From Nocardia sp. CC227C (GTDB lineage Bacteria; Actinomycetota; Actinomycetes; Mycobacteriales; Mycobacteriaceae): a stretch of DNA of 64,000 nucleotides. This document shows, piece by piece, positions 34,168 to 42,993 of the stretch; positions within the stretch are counted from its first letter, which is position 1, and every line of letters starts with the position of its first letter. The notes beneath the pieces are model-generated. The model worked only from the letters and a program-made list of their open reading frames with translations, did not search any database and was not told the origin of the DNA. Both the position numbers and the translations under genes were made by a program. The DNA is taken from contig NZ_JASITE010000017.1 in the NCBI RefSeq assembly GCF_030767025.1, positions 62,001-126,000 of the forward strand, written 5' to 3'.

Positions 34168-34773
34168 TCAGATCCAGCCCCGGGTGGTTGCGATCCGGAT
34201 GGACTCGATGCGGTTGCGGGCACCGATCTTGCGGTTGATGGCGGCGAGTTTGTTGCGAATCGTTCCTGCCGAAAGGTGCAGTGCCGCCCCGATTTCCTCC
34301 GGCGTGTGCCCGTACGACGCGAGCCGCAAGATGCCGACCTCGCCCGCACCGAGCGGATTGTCGGGGGTGTGCAGGGCTTCGGCCACAGCGTGCGGCTCCA
34401 GCACCCGTTCGCCGTGCGCGACGCGATTCACGGTGTCGGTCAACGCTTCCAGGGGTGCACTCCTGCTCAACAGTCCGTCCACCGGGGCCGTGAGTGCGCG
34501 GCCGAGCAGGTCGGGCCGGTTCGGTGGCGTCACCAGCACCACCCGGCAGTCCGATGGCGCAGATCGAAGTCGGACCGCGACCGAGATCCCGTCCAGCCCG
34601 GGCAGATCGGCGTCCAGCACCGCGACATTCGGACCGGTGCGCACGGCGCACGGCGCCACCGCGGTACCGGTGGCCACCTGCGCGACCACCTGTACCCCGG
34701 GGATCCCGGACAGCACCGCAGCCATCGCTTCGCGGGGGAGCCGCAGGCCGCTCGCGATCAGTACTCGAATCAT
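34168..34773 (-). CDS. NarL/LuxR-type response regulator with altered acidic pocket
   Basis: 201 residues from the ATG at 34773. The receiver domain (1-118) keeps the phospho-acceptor Asp in NVAVLDADLPGLDG. The usual acidic pair near residue 8 is replaced (RVLIASGLRLP), and the conserved Lys position reads SRSAPLE. The LuxR helix-turn-helix is at 140-195 (GAGEVGILRLASYGHTPEEI, HLSAGTIRNKLAAINRKIGA). No sensor kinase is nearby. It may act without normal phosphorylation. The MFS gene lies upstream on the same strand. Confidence 0.88.
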   Translation of the reverse strand: MIRVLIASGLRLPREAMAAVLSGIPGVQVVAQVATGTAVAPCAVRTGPNVAVLDADLPGLDGISVAVRLRSAPSDCRVVLVTPPNRPDLLGRALTAPVDGLLSRSAPLEALTDTVNRVAHGERVLEPHAVAEALHTPDNPLGAGEVGILRLASYGHTPEEIGAALHLSAGTIRNKLAAINRKIGARNRIESIRIATTRGWI

Positions 34774-34873
34774 GGGACTTCCGTTTCCGGCAATGCCGAT
34801 GTGATCGGAGGAATGGACATCCGAAGGCACCCCCGAGCCGTCCCCACACATCCGGTAGGGGGACGGCTCGGGC

Positions 34874-36325
34874 TCAGCCTCGCGGCTGCCGGCGCGGCAG
34901 GAGGAACATCAGCGCCCACATCAGTACCAGTGCGCCGATGACGTACCGGAGCGTTGCGGCGAACGCGTCGGTCACTTCGGTGCCGTGCGCGCCCGCGGGT
35001 GCGTGCACGAAGTACGCCACCGAGGTCAGTGCGATACCCAGTGCGGTGCCGACCTGCATCGCGGTGTTGAACACACCCGACGCCGCACCCATATCCGCCG
35101 GATCGACCTGCCCGAGTGCCAATCCGGCCAGGCCCGCGCCGATCATGCCGAAACCGCATCCGAGCGCAAGCATCGGCGCGACCGCAGCGGCGAATGGCAC
35201 CCCGGTGCCCTGCACGCTGACCAGCAGCTGATAGCCCAGCAGTGTCGCCGCGACCAGCAGCGCGCCGGCCTGGGGGACTCGACGCGCGTGTGCGAGAGCG
35301 AGTTTCGAGGCGATCATCGCACCACCCATGCCGCCAATCGCCACGGCGGCGGCGGCCGGTGCGAACCGAGCCGGAGACAGGCCGAGACCGTCCTGCATGA
35401 ACAGGGTCCAGGTCAGCAGGAACACCCCCGAGACCAGCCCGAAGATCAGCTGGGAGGACACGCCTCCGACGAAGGACCGGCTCCGGAACAGCGTCAGCGC
35501 CAGCAGCGGTGATCCATTCCCAGCGATCTTGGTGCGCTGGTGCGCCACGAACGCCGTCAGCACCGCGACACCACCGATCATCATCGCCACACTCCACGCG
35601 GGCCAGTGGTACTGCCCGCCCACGGTGAGTGGATAGACGATCAGCAGCAGTCCGGAGCTGCACAGTAGGATGCCGAGCGGATCCAGACGCCGCGCGTGCG
35701 GGTCACTGGACTCCGGGATGAACCGCAGCCCGAGTGCTACCGCGGCCAGCCCGATCGGAATGTTGATCAGGAAGATCGAGCGCCAGCCCAGCTCGAACAG
35801 ATCCGCGCCGGTGAGCACGCCACCGAGCACCGGGCCGAGCACCCCGCCCAGCGACATGATCAACCCGTACAGGCCGAATGCCTTGGCGCGCGCCGCGCCG
35901 TCGAAACTGACATACAGCGTGGCCAGCACCTGCGGCACCATGACCGCCGCGGCCCCGCCCTGTAGCGCTCGCGCCGCGATCAGCATCGCCGGTCCGGTTG
36001 CCAGGCCACACAGCAGTGAGGCCAAGGTGAACGCGCCGGTGCCGAGCAGGAACACGCGCTTGCGGCCGTACAGGTCGCCCAAGCGGCCGCCGGTGATCAG
36101 CCCGAGCGCGAACACCAGGGTGTACGCGGCCGGAATCCACTGCACCGCCACACTTGTCGCACCGGTCTCGGCCTGGATGGTCGGCAACGCGGTGTGCACG
36201 ATCGATCCGTCGAGCGCATTCATCAACTCGGCGACCAGTACCACCACCAGGGTGATGGTGAGAGCCCGTCCCGCGGTGCCGAGAGGGCCGCGAGCACGGG
36301 CGGTGTCGAGGGTTTCCGAAGACAC
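34874..36325 (-). CDS. MFS drug exporter, DHA2 family
   Basis: 483 residues from the GTG at 36325 behind AGGAGG. Fourteen hydrophobic segments fit the DHA2 (EmrB/QacA-like) class. Motif A is GGRLGDLYGRKRVFLLG and motif C is SLGGVLGPVLGGVLTGA. An Asp in helix 1 (MNALDGSIVHTALPTI) is typical of these H+ antiporters. It pumps drugs or toxic metabolites. The divergent TetR gene at 36690 and the twin palindromes between them suggest drug-induced control. Confidence 0.93.
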   Translation of the reverse strand: MSSETLDTARARGPLGTAGRALTITLVVVLVAELMNALDGSIVHTALPTIQAETGATSVAVQWIPAAYTLVFALGLITGGRLGDLYGRKRVFLLGTGAFTLASLLCGLATGPAMLIAARALQGGAAAVMVPQVLATLYVSFDGAARAKAFGLYGLIMSLGGVLGPVLGGVLTGADLFELGWRSIFLINIPIGLAAVALGLRFIPESSDPHARRLDPLGILLCSSGLLLIVYPLTVGGQYHWPAWSVAMMIGGVAVLTAFVAHQRTKIAGNGSPLLALTLFRSRSFVGGVSSQLIFGLVSGVFLLTWTLFMQDGLGLSPARFAPAAAAVAIGGMGGAMIASKLALAHARRVPQAGALLVAATLLGYQLLVSVQGTGVPFAAAVAPMLALGCGFGMIGAGLAGLALGQVDPADMGAASGVFNTAMQVGTALGIALTSVAYFVHAPAGAHGTEVTDAFAATLRYVIGALVLMWALMFLLPRRQPRG

Positions 36326-36566
36326 GAAAACCTCCTGTTCTGACAGTTGGGAGATACGGGTAGGCCGGGGCCCACGCACGCCACTGCGCACAGGAGGGGT
36401 GGGGAGGGTACGACAGAGCCCAGGCCATCGGGGTACAAGCCGTCCACGACCCGACCCGAGCACGCACGCGGCGGCTCATGAGGTCGGTGCCGGAACAACG
36501 GCTACTTGGCCTGGGAGATAAGTCATCACCTCGAAACTCGATCGGAGCGGATTAGGGATTACCGCT

Positions 36567-36582
36567 AGGTACATTTGTACCC
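36567..36582. promoter_or_regulatory. GGTAC palindrome, site 1
   Basis: AGGTAC-ATTT-GTACCC, with a 5-bp perfect inner match (GGTAC/GTACC). It shares its form with site 2, 59 bases away, and is probably an operator for the TetR encoded at 36690. Confidence 0.6.
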
Positions 36583-36625
36583 TTAAAGGAGTCGCCGGCG
36601 CAGCCGATATGAGCCGACTCACATT

Positions 36626-36641
36626 AGGTACCTATGTACCT
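36626..36641. promoter_or_regulatory. GGTAC palindrome, site 2
   Basis: AGGTAC-CTAT-GTACCT, perfect 6-bp arms, 48 bases before the TetR start. With site 1 it likely controls the divergent pair. Confidence 0.65.
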
Positions 36642-36689
36642 TGGAGGGTCCGCGAGGAGAATCCAGACGGGCCGAGATAGGAGGTGCCG

Positions 36690-37361
36690 ATGAGCGAGCC
36701 GCTCGAGCAGCGCCCAACCCCGCAGCGGCGCCGCCGATTCGACCCGCACCGGCGCGAACGCATCGCCCGCGCCGCGATCGAGGTCATCGGCGAACGCGGC
36801 GTGGAGGGGTTGACCCATCGCGCGGTCGCCGCGGCCGCCGACGTCCCGATCGCCGGCACCACCTACCACTACAAGGACAAAGAAGAACTGCTGACCGCGG
36901 CGCTCGAACTCTGCGTCGCGGACTACGCCGCGCTCATGGCCGCCATCCCGGGAGCGGACCCAGCCATGACGATCGAAGGGATCATCGATCAGACCGCCGA
37001 GGCCCTGATCGGCTGTTTCACCACCGAACGCACCCTCACCACCGTGCAGCTGGAGCTGTATGTCGCCGCGATTCGACGTCCCGCGTTGCGCCCGATCGCC
37101 GACCGGTTCACCGAAGCCACCCGGACCATGTACGCCCACTACACCGACCCAGACACCGCGGCATTGCTCACCGATACCGCACAGGGAATCACCCTGCGCG
37201 GCATAGCAACCGACACCCCGCCCACCGCCGAGCAGATCACCGCCCTGCTGCGCCGTTGCTTGTCACACCACGGACCACCGAGAGGTCACCACGACGAGGG
37301 GCTACGCGGCACCCGCCCGGGTGCCGCCGAATATCGCAGCACCCCTGAACAGTACCGATAG
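36690..37361 (+). CDS. TetR-family regulator of the MFS exporter
   Basis: 223 residues from the ATG at 36690 behind AGGAGG. The helix-turn-helix is at 20-65 (RRERIARAAIEVIGERGVEG, THRAVAAAADVPIAGTTYHY). The effector domain continues to about 190, and the tail is Gly/His/Arg-rich (GPPRGHHDEGLRGTRPG). It is divergent from the DHA2 exporter, with two matching palindromes between. It is the probable local repressor of the exporter and of itself. Confidence 0.9.
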   Translation: MSEPLEQRPTPQRRRRFDPHRRERIARAAIEVIGERGVEGLTHRAVAAAADVPIAGTTYHYKDKEELLTAALELCVADYAALMAAIPGADPAMTIEGIIDQTAEALIGCFTTERTLTTVQLELYVAAIRRPALRPIADRFTEATRTMYAHYTDPDTAALLTDTAQGITLRGIATDTPPTAEQITALLRRCLSHHGPPRGHHDEGLRGTRPGAAEYRSTPEQYR

Positions 37362-37373
37362 CCGAAAAGCTTG

Positions 37374-37411
37374 CGGGCCGTGACTGTTTCATGTGAAACA
37401 GCCACGGCCCG
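37374..37411. terminator. Bidirectional hairpin with parS-like core
   Basis: Long stem between the convergent TetR and lon genes: CGGGCCGTGAC (37374-37384) pairs with GCCACGGCCCG (37401-37411) with one mismatch. The centre is TGTTTCATGTGAAACA (37385-37400), 15 of 16 bases identical to the bacterial parS consensus. It is a likely terminator for both genes. Confidence 0.75.
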
Positions 37412-37435
37412 TATGAGATCGCCGGGAGATTGCCG

Positions 37436-39841
37436 TCAGGCCGTCCTGGCCAGTCGACGGTCCTCCAGCGCCGGTTCGGCGACCGGCTCGATGGCATAGG
37501 CGAGGATCTCGGCCACGTCGGCGACGGGGCGGACATCCAGGGCCTCCAGCACCTCGGCGGGCACCTCGTCCAGATCCGGCTCGTTGCGGGCCGGGATGAA
37601 CACGGTCTTCAGGCCCGCACGCTGGGCCGCCATCAGCTTCTGCTTGACGCCGCCGATGGGCAGCACCCGGCCGTTGAGGGTGACCTCGCCGGTCATGCCG
37701 ACATCGGCGCGGACCTTGCGGTCCAGGGCCAGCGAGACCAGGGCCGTCACCATGGTGACGCCCGCCGAGGGGCCGTCCTTCGGCACCGCGCCCGCCGGGA
37801 AGTGGATGTGGATATCGCGATCCAGCACCGACGGTTCGATACCGATCTCCTCCAGGTGCGAGCGCACGTAGGTGAGGGCGATCTGCGCCGACTCCTTCAT
37901 GACGTCACCCAACTGGCCGGTGAGGGTGAGCGAACGTTCGCCCTCGGCCGCATTGGCCTCGATGTAGAGCACGTCGCCGCCCAGGCCGGTGACGGCCAGC
38001 CCGGTCGCGACGCCGGGAACCGCGGTGCGTTCCACCGAATCCGGGGTGAAGCGCGGACGCCCCAGGTAGTCCTTCAGGTTGGGCAGGTCGATGGTCAGCG
38101 ATGCCCGGTCGGCGTCCTCGTAGCCCAGCGACGGGTCGTAACCCAGTCCGGCACCGACGATTTCGTCGAAGCCTTGCTGGGACAGCCTGGTCGCGGCCTT
38201 GCGCAGCGCCTTCGCGATCAGCCGTTCCAGCTGCCGCACACCGGCTTCCCGGGTGTAGTCGGCCGCGATCTCCCGCAATGCCGCGTCGGTGATCGAAACC
38301 TCCTGCGGGGTCAGGGCATTGCGCTCCAACTGCCGCGGGATGAGGAAGTCGCGGGCGATGGCCACCTTGTCGTCCTCGGTGTAGCCGTCGACGGTGATCA
38401 GTTCCATGCGGTCCAGCAGCGGGCCGGGAATGGTCTCCATGACATTCGCGGTCGCGATGAACAGCACATCGGACAGGTCCAGATCGAGATCCAGGTAGTG
38501 GTCGCGGAAGGTGTGGTTCTGCGCCGGGTCCAGGACCTCCAGCAGCGCCGCCGCGGGATCGCCGCGGAAATCGGAGCCGACCTTGTCGATCTCGTCCAGC
38601 AGGACGACGGGGTTCATCGAACCCGCCTCCTTCATGGCGCGCACGATCCGGCCGGGCAGCGCACCCACGTAGGTGCGGCGGTGACCGCGGATCTCGGCCT
38701 CGTCGCGCACCCCGCCCAGGGCGACGCGCACGAACTCGCGGCCCAGCGCCCGCGCCACGGACTCACCCAGCGAGGTCTTGCCCACGCCGGGCGGGCCGAC
38801 CAGCACCAGCACCGCGCCGGAACCGCGACCGCCCACCACCTCCAGGCCGCGCGCGGCCCGCCGGGCGCGCACCGCCAGGTACTCGACCATGCGGTCCTTC
38901 ACCTCGTCCAGGCCGTGGTGATCGGCGTCCAGGACGGCCCGCGCGGCCGCCACATCGGCGCTGTCGGTGGTTTTCTCGTTCCAGGGCAGCTCCAGGACGG
39001 TGTCCAGCCAGGTGCGGATCCAGCCCGACTCGGGGCTCTGGTCGCTGGCGCGCTCCAGGCGGCCCACCTCGCGCAACGCGGCCTCGCGGACCGAATCGGG
39101 CAGGTCGGCGTTCTCCACCCGGGTGCGGTAGTCGTCCGCGCCGTCGGGCTCGTCCTCGCCCAGCTCCTTGCGGATGGCGTTGAGCTGCTGGCGCAGCAGG
39201 AATTCGCGCTGGGTCTTCTCGACGCCCTCGCGCACCTCCTCACTGATCTTCTCGCTGACCTCGGTTTCGGCGATATGCGCCTTGGTCCAGGCGATCAGGC
39301 TGGTCAGACGGGTTGCGGTATCCGGTGTTTCGAGCAATTCGCGCTTGTGCTCATTGCTCAGCCACGACGCCCACCCGGCCGCGTCGGCCAGGGCGGACGG
39401 ATCGGTCAGCTGATTGACCGCGTCGATGACCTGCCACGCCTCACGGCGTTGCAGCACGGCGACGACCAGCTTCTTGTATTCGTCGGCCAGTTCGGTGGTG
39501 CGGCCGTCGGCGGCGGGCGTCTCGACCTCCTCGGCCTCCACCCACAGCGCCGCACCCGGACCGGTCACGCCGTGTCCGATCTTGGCGCGCCGCTCGGCCT
39601 TCAGCACCGCGGCGGGCGCGCCACCACGCATCCGACCGACCTGTTCGATGGTCGCGACCACACCGTAGGTGGCGTAACCCTCCTCGAGCCGAGGCGCGAG
39701 CAGCACCTGTTCGACCTTTCCGGCCCGCGCGGCATCGATGGCGGCCTGCGCGGATTCGTCCAGCTCGATCGGCACGACCATGCCGGGCAGCACGATCGGA
39801 TCGGTCAGGAACAGGACCGGCAGGTTCTGAGAAGTACTCAC
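37436..39841 (-). CDS. lon: ATP-dependent Lon protease
   Basis: 801 residues from the GTG at 39841 behind GGAAGGGG. The N-terminal substrate domain is followed by the AAA+ module (Walker A GPPGVGKTSLGE, Walker B PVVLLDEIDKVG, sensor VLFIATANVMETIPG) and the protease domain. The catalytic Ser is in KDGPSAGVTMVTAL (near residue 680) and the Lys in GGVKQKLMAAQRAG. It degrades misfolded and regulatory proteins in the cytoplasm. Many actinobacteria have Lon; M. tuberculosis lacks it. A HAIR-like inverted repeat just upstream suggests HspR control. Confidence 0.96.
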   Translation of the reverse strand: MSTSQNLPVLFLTDPIVLPGMVVPIELDESAQAAIDAARAGKVEQVLLAPRLEEGYATYGVVATIEQVGRMRGGAPAAVLKAERRAKIGHGVTGPGAALWVEAEEVETPAADGRTTELADEYKKLVVAVLQRREAWQVIDAVNQLTDPSALADAAGWASWLSNEHKRELLETPDTATRLTSLIAWTKAHIAETEVSEKISEEVREGVEKTQREFLLRQQLNAIRKELGEDEPDGADDYRTRVENADLPDSVREAALREVGRLERASDQSPESGWIRTWLDTVLELPWNEKTTDSADVAAARAVLDADHHGLDEVKDRMVEYLAVRARRAARGLEVVGGRGSGAVLVLVGPPGVGKTSLGESVARALGREFVRVALGGVRDEAEIRGHRRTYVGALPGRIVRAMKEAGSMNPVVLLDEIDKVGSDFRGDPAAALLEVLDPAQNHTFRDHYLDLDLDLSDVLFIATANVMETIPGPLLDRMELITVDGYTEDDKVAIARDFLIPRQLERNALTPQEVSITDAALREIAADYTREAGVRQLERLIAKALRKAATRLSQQGFDEIVGAGLGYDPSLGYEDADRASLTIDLPNLKDYLGRPRFTPDSVERTAVPGVATGLAVTGLGGDVLYIEANAAEGERSLTLTGQLGDVMKESAQIALTYVRSHLEEIGIEPSVLDRDIHIHFPAGAVPKDGPSAGVTMVTALVSLALDRKVRADVGMTGEVTLNGRVLPIGGVKQKLMAAQRAGLKTVFIPARNEPDLDEVPAEVLEALDVRPVADVAEILAYAIEPVAEPALEDRRLARTA

Positions 39842-39858
39842 GTCTTCGACCCCTTCCA

Positions 39859-39883
39859 AGGTTGAGCGTTATCTACTCAACCT
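39859..39883 (-). promoter_or_regulatory. HAIR-like inverted repeat before lon
   Basis: AGGTTGAG (39859-39866) and CTCAACCT (39876-39883) form 8-bp arms with a 9-base spacer. On the lon strand it reads GTTGAGT-N7-GCTCAAC, close to the HspR HAIR consensus CTTGAGT-N7-ACTCAAG. HspR represses lon in Streptomyces. The element ends 18 bases before the GTG. Confidence 0.6.
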
Positions 39884-40142
39884 CGCACCCCACGGACTTG
39901 TTCCGACTGACCGGTTCGCCCCTGGCGAACACGGCGCGGTGCGTCTGCCACTGCCCCGAACGACCGATCCGCGGGCACGCCGAGCCGTCGCCGTGACCGC
40001 GAGGCGTACCGGTTGGACCGAATCCGACCCTGCCCCGTCCGCTCCACCGCACCGGTTGTCCGGTTCGCCCAGCCGAAACCGGGCGATTCGTGGCAGCATG
40101 ACTTGGCATCCACGTCACTCCACCGTCCGGGGAGATTCGGCT

Positions 40143-40493
40143 ATGAGCAACAGTCCTGATACGTCCGGTGAAGTGGTGTTCGATTACACCGCTTCGGCCG
40201 CTTATACCGCCGCCGCCGCTCAGGCCGCCGGGCTACTGTCCACGGCGTCCGGTGGGGCCGCGCGGGCCGCCGCGTTCGACCTATCCGGGTTGGGCGTTCT
40301 CGGTGCGGATTTCGCGGCGGCCTGGGCTGCCGCCTGGGGGAATCTGGGTAGGACCGTGGAGACGGCGGCGGTGCTCACCGATGCCTACGGTCAGGCCGTC
40401 AAGGCGTGGGGGGAGGTCATGGCGGCCACGGACGCGCACAGTGCCGACGCGATCGCCGCCACGGTGGCCGATACGCCGACGCGAGAGGTGTAG
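40143..40493 (+). CDS. Type VII secretion-like small substrate (WXG/EspC-type)
   Basis: 116 residues from the ATG at 40143 behind GGGGAG. It is an Ala-rich helical protein: TASAAYTAAAAQAAGLLSTA, then AAAWGNLGRTVETAAVLTDA and QAVKAWGEVMAATDAH. The length, helical content and WGN/AWGE elements recall WXG100/EspC-like substrates. No signal peptide is seen. First of three genes (the next starts 2 bases after its stop). No ESX core genes (eccB-E, mycP) are in the window. Confidence 0.6.
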   Translation: MSNSPDTSGEVVFDYTASAAYTAAAAQAAGLLSTASGGAARAAAFDLSGLGVLGADFAAAWAAAWGNLGRTVETAAVLTDAYGQAVKAWGEVMAATDAHSADAIAATVADTPTREV

Positions 40494-40495
40494 TC

Positions 40496-41734
40496 GTGAC
40501 CACCAGCGACGCGGACACCACCACCGTGATCACCGAACCCACCATCGTCACCACGCTGGTCGAACCGCTGCTGCGGCTGCGGGCCGCGCTCGGTGACGGG
40601 GCGCGGCCGGACGCTACCACCGTGGCGGCGCTCGGTGCCGTCCCCACCGCCATTCGGGACTCCGACGAACCGCACCGGGCCGGGGCCACCGGACTGGAAT
40701 CGGCGCGGACGGCGGTGGCTGCGGTGCCCGCCATCACCCGCACCCGCGACGAAGTGGCGGCGCTGTCGGACACCGCGACGGGGCTGGGCGCGACCCTGGC
40801 CGACGCCTACGCCACCCGCGACGCCGCCGCCGTCGAACTCGACCGGCTCATCGCCGACTTCCGTTCGAAGGCAACGGTATTGGCGAACAATGCGCGCTCG
40901 CAGGCCGACGCCGATCAGATCGTGGAACTCGCCACCGACTACATTCGCGACGGGGTGCGGGTGGTGCGGACCGCCAACGGTGAGATGGACGCCCACACCG
41001 CCACCGTCAACACCCTCGGGGTCGGCGAGAACGCGCCGCGGGTCACCGTGCCCACCGGCTTCCACCCCGGCGCGCCCACCTGGAACGGCACCGGCGGTAC
41101 CGGCGGGTACTACAGCACGCCGACGCTGACCTATCGCCCGGACACCGCCACGACCACCGATCCCGTCCTGGCCGCGCAGCACGCGCTGCAACTGGCGCTG
41201 ATCAACGGCGGAGTCAGCCTGGGATCGAGCCTCATCGAGGCGGGCGTCTCGGTCGGCACCCACCTGATCGACACCGCGGCCGGCGTGATCACCCACGCCA
41301 TGGACAAGGGCGCGGAAGTGGCGTCCACCGGCATCGACGCCCTCGCCACCGTCGGCACGACCGCCGTCACCCAGGCCGTCAACCCCGCCGCCGCCAACCA
41401 GAACAACAACGGCGCCGGCACCACGCCCGGCGGCGAGCTGTTCCCCGGGCTGGCCCCCGCGGAGCCCGAAACACCCGACGCGACACCGGACCTGAGTCTC
41501 GGTCTCGGCGACGATCCGGTGGAACTCGCTCCGTACCCGACCGCGCCGGAGACCGGAGACGATGCGCCGCAGCCGGATCCGGCCCCCTCGGCGGGGCTGC
41601 CGGAGGAAGACGCCGACCCCGGCCCCGGCGGGGTGTTGCCGCCCCCGATCGCCGCCCAACCCGCGCCCCAGGAGGAGCGCGCACCCCGGCGCGACGGCCA
41701 GCTCGGCGTGACACCGGCGGCCCGCACCAGCTGA
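40496..41734 (+). CDS. Type VII secretion-associated protein, Pro-rich C-terminus
   Basis: 412 residues from the GTG at 40496 (GAGAGG upstream). Residues 20-170 are helical and coiled-coil-like (VTTLVEPLLRLRAALGD, IADFRSKATVLANNARSQAD). Residues 195-290 contain Gly/Ala/Thr-rich stretches (NGTGGTGGYYSTP, NGGVSLGSSLIEAGVSVG). The last 100 residues are acidic and Pro-rich and probably disordered. The layout resembles EspB/PPE-like substrates, but no family is certain. Middle gene of the trio; 28 bases before the next. Confidence 0.55.
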   Translation: MTTSDADTTTVITEPTIVTTLVEPLLRLRAALGDGARPDATTVAALGAVPTAIRDSDEPHRAGATGLESARTAVAAVPAITRTRDEVAALSDTATGLGATLADAYATRDAAAVELDRLIADFRSKATVLANNARSQADADQIVELATDYIRDGVRVVRTANGEMDAHTATVNTLGVGENAPRVTVPTGFHPGAPTWNGTGGTGGYYSTPTLTYRPDTATTTDPVLAAQHALQLALINGGVSLGSSLIEAGVSVGTHLIDTAAGVITHAMDKGAEVASTGIDALATVGTTAVTQAVNPAAANQNNNGAGTTPGGELFPGLAPAEPETPDATPDLSLGLGDDPVELAPYPTAPETGDDAPQPDPAPSAGLPEEDADPGPGGVLPPPIAAQPAPQEERAPRRDGQLGVTPAARTS

Positions 41735-41762
41735 ACCGCCCGCGGACCCCAGGGGGAATCAC

Positions 41763-42983
41763 GTGACCAAGGATCAGACCCCGAATCCGTTCGTCCTGGG
41801 TGGCGAGACGGGCCTGCCCGCCTACGCCGGAATGCCCGACCTCCCACCGGCTCCCGCACCCGAGCCGGAGCCCGCGAAATCCGCGGAGCCGGACCCGGAT
41901 TACGGCGGCCCCGCCGCCAGCATCACCGACAACGGCGACAGCTGGGGGCAGCCGGCCAACGCGCACTACGCGAACAACGACGACGAACTCGGCCCCGCCG
42001 CGAGCGTGACCGACCGGGGCGAGAGCTGGAACGTGTCCACCGGCCGCGGACGGCACGCCCTGCCCGACCCCGAGGACGAGGAGTTCGTCTACGGCGCACC
42101 GAACCGCGCCGTCGATCCCGTACTCGGAGCCGACACCACCGGGGTCGATCCGCCCGCGCCGATTCCGGCCAAAGTCGCCGCCCACACCGGCAATTGGGAT
42201 GAATGGCTCGCCGGTCCCGCCCGCGGCCGCGGCACGGAACGCCTCCCGCGCGCCACCGCCGCGCGCACCGACGACGAGCCGGACACCCGCGACGACGACA
42301 CCGGGGACTCCGGATACAGCGCCACCGCGCGCCGCAGCGTGGTCGACCGGACCGGCCGCATCAAACCCGTGCTCGGCCGCCTGACCCCACGCCGCGAGCA
42401 CGACGACTACGAGGGCACCCGCTCGCGCGGCGCCCTGGTGGCCGTCGCGACGGTGGGCGCCGCCGCCCTGCTGATCGGCGTCATCGTGGCGGTGAACGTG
42501 AACCTCGGCGACGCCGCGAACACCGCGGCCGTCACCAGCACCGTCACGCTGGTCCCGGCCTCCACCGACAGCGCCGCGCCGGTGCCGGAGAACTATCCGC
42601 ACGCCACCGACAACTGCTTCGCCACCCGCACCGACACCGCCGTCGTCGGCGCGGGACCGGGCGACCCCGCCACCGCGGCCGGTGCCATCCTGGCCTTCGA
42701 ATGGGCCTACTACGTGGACCGCAATGCCGCGCGCGCCCGCGAACACGTGGCCGCCGACGCCGCGGTGCCCGACACGGCGACCATCCAGGCCGGTATCGAC
42801 GAGGTACCCGACGGCACCCGCTACTGCGTATTCCTCACCCGCGCCGACGCCGACGGCCACACCTGGCAGGTGGAACTGCACGAGCAGTACCCCTCCGACC
42901 CCGAACCACAGCGGTACGCGCAGATCATCACCACCCGCACCGACGGGGAGCGGGCACTGATCACCGCCATCTCGAAACGCTGA
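41763..42983 (+). CDS. Single-pass membrane protein of the type VII-like trio (DUF8176-like C-terminus)
   Basis: 406 residues from a GTG at 41763. A long acidic, Pro/Asp-rich cytoplasmic region (1-220) contains repeated SITDNGDSWGQ / SVTDRGESWNV motifs. One membrane helix at about 225-247 (GALVAVATVGAAALLIGVIV) follows. The extracellular domain (260-406) includes two Cys (DNCFATR, TRYCVFLTR) and a GPGDPATAAGAILAFEWAYY motif. It is the likely membrane partner of the two preceding proteins. Function unknown. Confidence 0.7.
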   Translation: MTKDQTPNPFVLGGETGLPAYAGMPDLPPAPAPEPEPAKSAEPDPDYGGPAASITDNGDSWGQPANAHYANNDDELGPAASVTDRGESWNVSTGRGRHALPDPEDEEFVYGAPNRAVDPVLGADTTGVDPPAPIPAKVAAHTGNWDEWLAGPARGRGTERLPRATAARTDDEPDTRDDDTGDSGYSATARRSVVDRTGRIKPVLGRLTPRREHDDYEGTRSRGALVAVATVGAAALLIGVIVAVNVNLGDAANTAAVTSTVTLVPASTDSAAPVPENYPHATDNCFATRTDTAVVGAGPGDPATAAGAILAFEWAYYVDRNAARAREHVAADAAVPDTATIQAGIDEVPDGTRYCVFLTRADADGHTWQVELHEQYPSDPEPQRYAQIITTRTDGERALITAISKR

Positions 42984-42993
42984 TCCGGCGGCA

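Larger units (their letters stand above)
36326..36689. other. Divergent MFS/TetR intergenic region
   Basis: 364 bases containing both promoters. The right half is AT-richer and carries the two GGTAC-N4-GTACC palindromes listed separately. The left 150 bases show no gene on either strand. Confidence 0.6.

Noticed and set aside
37430..39865. 811-codon plus-strand frame over lon
   Set aside because: Exact antisense of Lon with shadow-type composition.
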